12,657 nucleotides of DNA, from NCBI GenBank assembly GCA_030150795.1, contig JASLFF010000015.1, positions 1 through 12,657 on the forward strand. The letters are read 5' to 3'. Below the pieces are notes generated by a model. The model had not been told where the DNA came from, did not search any database, and worked only from the letters and a program-made list of their open reading frames with translations. Each line of letters opens with the position of its first letter. Positions within the stretch are counted from its first letter, which is position 1. Source of the DNA: Terriglobales bacterium. GTDB lineage: Bacteria; Acidobacteriota; Terriglobia; Terriglobales; Gp1-AA117. This document shows positions 7,352-12,657 of the stretch, piece by piece. Made by a program: the position numbers and the translations under genes.

Positions 7352-8488
7352 TTACATTAAGTTTTGTGCCCAGTTCCTGAGGACAATCACGGTTAGAACG
7401 GCGCGGAGCACAAAGCATGCAGCCAAAATCAAGGCCAGAGGCCGCCGATAGCGGGTTTCAAGAAAGTCCGCAGCCAGTCCGCCAACAAATATGAACACAA
7501 AGCTCAGCCCTAAAGTTGCGTCCCAGATGCGGACTGCGGGAACCAGACTAAGCAGCAGCACTGCCGTCAAACTGGTGAGTAACGGAGCGGTGTTGCCAAA
7601 ATAGCGGGCTCTGGGCCAGCTTCCATATGCGGTGAGTGCCGCAATGAACAGAAAAACCAGCACATAACCGTCTGTCCGCCCGGACAAAGCGAACGCCAGA
7701 TTGCCTAAAGCTTCCAGTGTGGGCTTCTGCGCCAGAAGCGCCTTAACGCTTAATCCAAAGCTGCCGGTGAGCCAATAGATGATTGCCCACACCGAGCAGC
7801 CAATCACAGACGCATTGGCCAGGACTATGAGCGCCCTGCGCCGGCATCCTGGCGCCAGGTACATCATGTAAGCAAAAGCCAGCAGCACGAGCGTAAACGA
7901 CCACCAAACTGTAGCCAGCGCAAAACCAATGGAAAGCCCCAGGATTGCGATCCGTGGCGCCCATTTCTTTGGTGGCGCATAAAGCGTATGTGCCACGCCG
8001 ATCGCCGTGTAAATCAGCCCCAGGCTGCTCCATGCCAGCAGAATTTCCGGGCCGATATTGCTGCTGATGGTGATCATTGCCGGCGACGTGCAGTACAGCG
8101 CCAGTGCAACATAGCCGCCGTCATCGTCAAACAAGCGGCGCGCCACCCACCACAATGCCGCTCCGAGCCATGCGCCAAAAATAACGAATGGTAATCGCAG
8201 AAACCATGGCCGCGGAACAGCCAGGGCCGCACTTAGCTGCGGCGTGGCAACTTTTCTTGCGGCGGAAACCAGCCGTACCGGGAAAGCTGCCACCAAGCTG
8301 GTGAATGGAGATGGCTTCAAGGTTTTTTCACCAGCACCGGTCAGTCCAGAGGCAATGTAACGATATTCCAGGTCAGAAAGTTTGCGGGCGTTTGCGGTCC
8401 AGAGGCACTGAGCCATGAAAACCAGCAGCATCAGTCCGGCATATACCTGCGGCCAGCCAACCTTGAATTCTCTGAGCACCTGGAACAT
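7352..8488 (-). CDS. Polytopic membrane protein, GT-C / glycosyltransferase 39-like
   Basis: A 378-residue integral membrane protein with about nine or ten hydrophobic helices (for example 14-31, 97-117, 126-142, 148-169, 179-211, 218-240, 273-288, 301-318, 326-342 and 350-370). After the first helix comes a long loop starting S38-DLEYRYIASG; an acidic D-x-E here is what GT-C glycosyltransferases of the ArnT/PMT type carry in their first external loop to bind a lipid-phosphate sugar donor. The body is short for GT39 (typically 500 or more residues), with no obvious C-terminal soluble domain. The call is therefore a fold-level guess. If right, it would transfer a sugar from a polyprenyl carrier outside the membrane. 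No Shine-Dalgarno is visible before ATG 8488; a TACAAA ends 9 nt upstream of it. It diverges from the CPBP gene across a 136-bp spacer in which I found no strong promoter. Confidence 0.7.
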   Translation of the reverse strand: MFQVLREFKVGWPQVYAGLMLLVFMAQCLWTANARKLSDLEYRYIASGLTGAGEKTLKPSPFTSLVAAFPVRLVSAARKVATPQLSAALAVPRPWFLRLPFVIFGAWLGAALWWVARRLFDDDGGYVALALYCTSPAMITISSNIGPEILLAWSSLGLIYTAIGVAHTLYAPPKKWAPRIAILGLSIGFALATVWWSFTLVLLAFAYMMYLAPGCRRRALIVLANASVIGCSVWAIIYWLTGSFGLSVKALLAQKPTLEALGNLAFALSGRTDGYVLVFLFIAALTAYGSWPRARYFGNTAPLLTSLTAVLLLSLVPAVRIWDATLGLSFVFIFVGGLAADFLETRYRRPLALILAACFVLRAVLTVIVLRNWAQNLM

Positions 8489-8624
8489 GAATTCACATTT
8501 GTATCATGCACTCGCGGCGAAAGCTCAGCGCATCGTACAGCTTGATCGCCTGTCTTCCCCATAAAACGGCAATTCTGATAGATTTTGCTGTTCTTTCACG
8601 CGCCGATCATCATAGAGTTGAAAT

Positions 8625-9572
8625 ATGGAGCTGGAGATTTCACCAAGCACCCCATCGCACAAGCTTTCATACATTTTCTATAACGATCGCGGCTTGCGCG
8701 CCGGCTGGCGATTGCTGATTTATTTCGGGATGATCTTTGTCCTGGTGCTGGGAGCGCGATTCCTTGTCAGGCGTCTGAGCTCCGGGCATGCAAAAGGCGT
8801 GCCATCATCCGATTTCACCCGCGCGATCTTCCAGGCAATTGGCGAACTGGTTTTATTTCTGGTGCTTTTGTTTCTGGCGTGGGTCATGAGCAAAATTGAA
8901 CGCCGCAGCGTAGGCGTTTATGGGCTGCCGCTGCAAAAGTCAGCCTTTTCCGGCTTTATTCGCGGATATTTCTTGTGGGGCTTTCTGCCGTTGGCGCTCC
9001 TGTTGTCTGTTTTGCGTGAGTTCCACGTCTTTTACTTTGGCGACCTCAGCCCCCTGCACTCCCAGATACTCGGCTGGGGTGTGCTCTGGTTTTTGTTCTT
9101 TTTGCTGGTGGGATTTTTTGAAGAGTATTCACTGCGCGGCTATCTGCTCTACACTCTTGCCGATGGCATTGGCTTCTGGCCTGCCGCCATCATTCAGGCC
9201 GTCTTGTTTGCCCGCGGACATATGGGCAACGGCGGCGAGACCCGCGTTGGAATCATCGCAACAGGCATTTTTGCCCTATTCGCTGCGGTTACGCTTTGGC
9301 GCACCGGCAATCTCTGGCTTGCCGTTGGCGCTCATGCCGGCTGGGACTGGGGACAGTCATATTTCTTTGGCGTGAACGATAGTGGCGTTCAGGTTCCAGG
9401 GCACCTTTTTAATCCGCACTTGGCGCAAGGGCCTGACTGGCTCACCGGCGGCAGCGTAGGACCGGAAGGCAGCATACTTACACTCATCTTATGGGCGCTG
9501 ATGACAGTGCTTTTTCTGTGGCTCTATCGCAAGCGACGTGAGCCGGCGCTGGTGTTGACGATGGAGAGATGA
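8625..9572 (+). CDS. CPBP family intramembrane glutamic endopeptidase
   Basis: A 315-residue membrane protein of the CPBP/Abi (CAAX protease and bacteriocin-processing) family, related to Rce1. The three signature motifs are present in order: EEYSLR (E166, E167, R171; EExxxR), FARGH (F195 and H199; FxxxH) and HAGWD (H237 and D241). The last is normally HxxxN, so Asp replaces Asn. About seven or eight hydrophobic segments surround them; the N-terminal 25 residues are soluble and ...IERRSVGVYGLPL (91-103) is the usual pre-core element. Bacterial members cut peptides in the membrane or act as scaffolds, and some give self-immunity to bacteriocins; none is visible here. The ribosome site is weak (AGAGTTG). 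It converges with the neprosin gene, stops 14 bp apart and no terminator between. The family is certain, the substrate unknown. Confidence 0.93.
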   Translation: MELEISPSTPSHKLSYIFYNDRGLRAGWRLLIYFGMIFVLVLGARFLVRRLSSGHAKGVPSSDFTRAIFQAIGELVLFLVLLFLAWVMSKIERRSVGVYGLPLQKSAFSGFIRGYFLWGFLPLALLLSVLREFHVFYFGDLSPLHSQILGWGVLWFLFFLLVGFFEEYSLRGYLLYTLADGIGFWPAAIIQAVLFARGHMGNGGETRVGIIATGIFALFAAVTLWRTGNLWLAVGAHAGWDWGQSYFFGVNDSGVQVPGHLFNPHLAQGPDWLTGGSVGPEGSILTLILWALMTVLFLWLYRKRREPALVLTMER

Positions 9573-9586
9573 CTTGGCTGCAAGCT

Positions 9587-10795
9587 CTACTGTCCCGGCC
9601 CGCCATACCTTACCGCGCCGAATGCCACGTGATTGAGAATGTCATAGTAGTTCACCTTCGTAGCGCCTGTGGCCTGCTGGTCACGGTAAAAGCATACCCA
9701 TGCTGCGGCATCAACATCGCACAACGTCTCCATTCGCGCGGCGGTGTTATTGGATGGAAACTTTCCATCGCCCATCTGGGTCTTCGGCGGAATCCCGTTA
9801 TCTGATGCCACTTCTCCATACCACTGGATCTGCGCAGTCTTGGTGAACTGTCCGTTCCACTCAGTATCTTTAAAATAGCCCAGCCACTGATCGTTAAACC
9901 ATCCCCACCAGGCGTTTTCGAAATGCACCCAGCCTATATATACATCTGCTCCCACCAGAGAAGATAAATCCATGTATGGAGAATATGTGCTGCTGTACTG
10001 GTTCCAGCCACAGAGGTCCCCGCTGTTGCTGTAGCAGGTTTCGCCGCCATTGATCCAGTGGTAGACAAAGAGATGAGGATGATTGTCGCCAAACTGGTCT
10101 TGCGAAACGCTAAAGCCCATCTCAACATCATCCAGACTGCCGCCGGCGCTGCCAGCGCCCATCACCGCGATTTCGCCGATGGAGTGTCCATCGCCGCCTG
10201 TGTTGACCACGGTCGGGTTCTCAATGGTGTAGGTCATGCCGCCGCCATCGGCCACGCGTAGTTCTGAAGCGGTCCCGTAATAAAAGCAGCTTCCAAACCA
10301 TGCGATGCCATCACAGGGCGGGTCGCCCTCGCCTCTGGGAGATTGGGCCGGAGGCTGCGTTGCCCTGCCTTCGCGCTTCCAGTAGACCTGGTCGAAGGGG
10401 AGCAGCAGGTGATTGACGAGTTCGCGGGGCAGAGGATGTGCCGGCCCGGGCGCGGCATAGTTGCCGAGCATTGGATTACCTTTTATGAAATGCCGTTTAT
10501 CCGGCGTGCCAGTCGCCGGAACCTCGCCCTCAGGGCATACCGGCTGCAGTTTTCGCGCTGGTCTAATCTCTTGTTCTTTGCCGCGGTAAGGCCGTAAGGA
10601 GGGCAGGGCCACTCGTGGCGGTTTGAGATCAGCCTGGCGTTTTATGCACTTCACCCGCTCCCCTTCAGACTGCGAAAACGCAGGTTGGGAGAAGGCGAAA
10701 ACAAAGACCCACAGAATGACGGCGTTCAACAATAAGAACACCGACCGAAGGTTCATACGCGGGAAACCATATTGCCCATTCTGTAGACTCTGCAT
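9587..10795 (-). CDS. Secreted neprosin-family glutamic peptidase
   Basis: A 402-residue exported protein. The open frame continues up to 11002, but ATG 10795 has GGAGG at 10803-10807 with 7-nt spacing and leads into a signal peptide (hydrophobic VFLLLNAVILWVFVFAF, cut near SQPAFSQ). The alternative ATG 10756 (MNLRSVF) lacks such a site. Residues 45-150 form a Pro-rich propeptide-like region. The C-terminal half matches the neprosin domain (PF03080): DDVEMGFSV then FGDNHPHLFVYH, later WWGWFNDQWLGYF, QWYGEV and TQMGDGKFP. By position, E225 (in DVEMGF) and E328 (in YGEV) correspond to the two catalytic glutamates of plant neprosin. Eight cysteines after the signal peptide, several closely spaced (161/170, 254/262, 359/368), suggest disulfides. 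Neprosin cuts after proline; this specificity is only inferred here. The gene faces the CPBP protease gene. Confidence 0.88.
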   Translation of the reverse strand: MQSLQNGQYGFPRMNLRSVFLLLNAVILWVFVFAFSQPAFSQSEGERVKCIKRQADLKPPRVALPSLRPYRGKEQEIRPARKLQPVCPEGEVPATGTPDKRHFIKGNPMLGNYAAPGPAHPLPRELVNHLLLPFDQVYWKREGRATQPPAQSPRGEGDPPCDGIAWFGSCFYYGTASELRVADGGGMTYTIENPTVVNTGGDGHSIGEIAVMGAGSAGGSLDDVEMGFSVSQDQFGDNHPHLFVYHWINGGETCYSNSGDLCGWNQYSSTYSPYMDLSSLVGADVYIGWVHFENAWWGWFNDQWLGYFKDTEWNGQFTKTAQIQWYGEVASDNGIPPKTQMGDGKFPSNNTAARMETLCDVDAAAWVCFYRDQQATGATKVNYYDILNHVAFGAVRYGGPGQ

Positions 10796-10802
10796 GATGC
10801 TC

Positions 10803-10807
10803 CCTCC
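10803..10807 (-). promoter_or_regulatory. Ribosome binding site that sets the neprosin start
   Basis: GGAGG, within GGGAGGGA, lies 7 nt upstream of the ATG at 10795. It is the strongest Shine-Dalgarno in the region and favours this start over the ATGs at 10810 and 10756, even though it gives the signal peptide a long n-region of 18 residues. Confidence 0.65.
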
Positions 10808-10900
10808 CATGGCGATTAAGCAAGGCAAGGAAGGTGCGCGGCAATGCCAGTTCACCTTCAATGTGAATGCCTGACCGAGTAGTGCCACGGGAGGTCTATT

Positions 10901-10929
10901 TGTTACAAAGGAAGTGTTACAAAAGGAAG
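10901..10929. repeat. Tandem 14/15-bp repeat upstream of the neprosin gene
   Basis: On the plus strand TGTTACAAAGGAAG (10901-10914) is directly followed by TGTTACAAAAGGAAG (10915-10929), identical apart from one extra A. It lies about 105 bp upstream of the neprosin start in the 290-bp spacer. Adjacent near-identical units could be a regulator-binding site or a slippage product; no clear -10 box could be placed beside it. Confidence 0.6.
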
Positions 10930-11017
10930 TGAAAAATGCCGGGCAGCGTGGCGGTGCTGTGTTAACTGGCAAAAAATGGCCGCAAACTACGCCGGGCGCC
11001 ATCTTATCGGTCGATAA

Positions 11018-11081
11018 TTCGCGCTTTCGCGTGTATTCGCGGCTGTGGTTTTGAATCTGCGTCTATCAGCGTAAATCTGCG
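11018..11081. repeat. Degenerate ~10-bp-period array just after gyrB
   Basis: TTCGCG occurs at 11018, 11026 and 11036, followed after a short gap by ATCTGCG, ATCAGCG and ATCTGCG at 11055, 11065 and 11075, exactly 10 bp apart. The array ends 4 bp from the gyrB stop codon and lies in the gyrB 3' untranslated region. No U-tract terminator was found there; only a small CGCG-CTTT-CGCG hairpin. Confidence 0.6.
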
Positions 11082-11085
11082 GCGA

Positions 11086-12657
<1,572 letters not shown>

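Noticed and set aside
7328..7354. AACCC...GGGTT hairpin after the GT-C-like gene
   Set aside because: A five-pair stem without a U-tract; the next gene is only 67 bp away on the same strand, so read-through is more likely.
8625..9572. CPBP (Abi) protein as part of a phage-defence or bacteriocin system
   Set aside because: No bacteriocin precursor, transporter or defence gene is adjacent; the Abi label alone is not evidence.
10796..11002. Upstream extension of the neprosin reading frame
   Set aside because: It precedes the best ribosome site and the signal peptide and has no protein-like features; it also covers the tandem repeat.

Overview
The window looks like chromosomal DNA of an acidobacterium (Acidobacteriota, probably a soil Terriglobia-like lineage). 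This is inferred from moderate-to-high GC, several Sec-exported peptidase or amidohydrolase genes, a small exported protein whose C-terminal KDG...KNYAI...ANDDRGV domain I associate with that phylum, and the style of GyrA and GyrB. No rRNA, tRNA, CRISPR array, transposase or phage gene was seen, so this is core-type sequence with accessory genes mixed in.

Layout, left to right. At 1-1492 (minus) is the N-terminal part of an exported DUF885 peptidase-like protein. At 1601-2893 (minus) is an exported metal-dependent amidohydrolase of the prolidase/imidazolonepropionase-like group. These two probably form a peptide or amino-acid scavenging unit. At 3041-3496 (plus, divergent) is a small basic DNA-binding protein made of two tandem excisionase-like helix-turn-helix domains. 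A strong bidirectional terminator (about 3529-3560) separates it from full-length gyrA at 3582-6206 (minus). The 313-bp stretch upstream of gyrA holds a good promoter candidate, a 12-bp direct repeat and an unusual inverted pair of arrays with an exact 8-bp period (6417-6509). Next come an exported low-complexity protein (6520-7284, minus), a GT-C-like polytopic membrane protein (7352-8488, minus), a CPBP intramembrane glutamic protease (8625-9572, plus) and a secreted neprosin-type peptidase (9587-10795, minus). The CPBP and neprosin genes converge with only 14 bp between stop codons. A 290-bp spacer with two short repeat sets precedes the C-terminal part of gyrB (11086-12657, minus), which runs off the right edge.

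How the genes fit together. gyrB and gyrA encode the two gyrase subunits and point the same way, but about 4.9 kb and four other genes lie between them. The remaining genes suggest an envelope and secretome role: exported hydrolases, a membrane glycosyltransferase-like protein and a membrane protease. I see no convincing new multi-gene system. The most original signals are the bacterial neprosin beside a second, unrelated glutamic protease family, the ungapped duplicated HTH protein, the protein repeat conserved through almost entirely different codons, and the phased 8-bp and 10-bp intergenic arrays.
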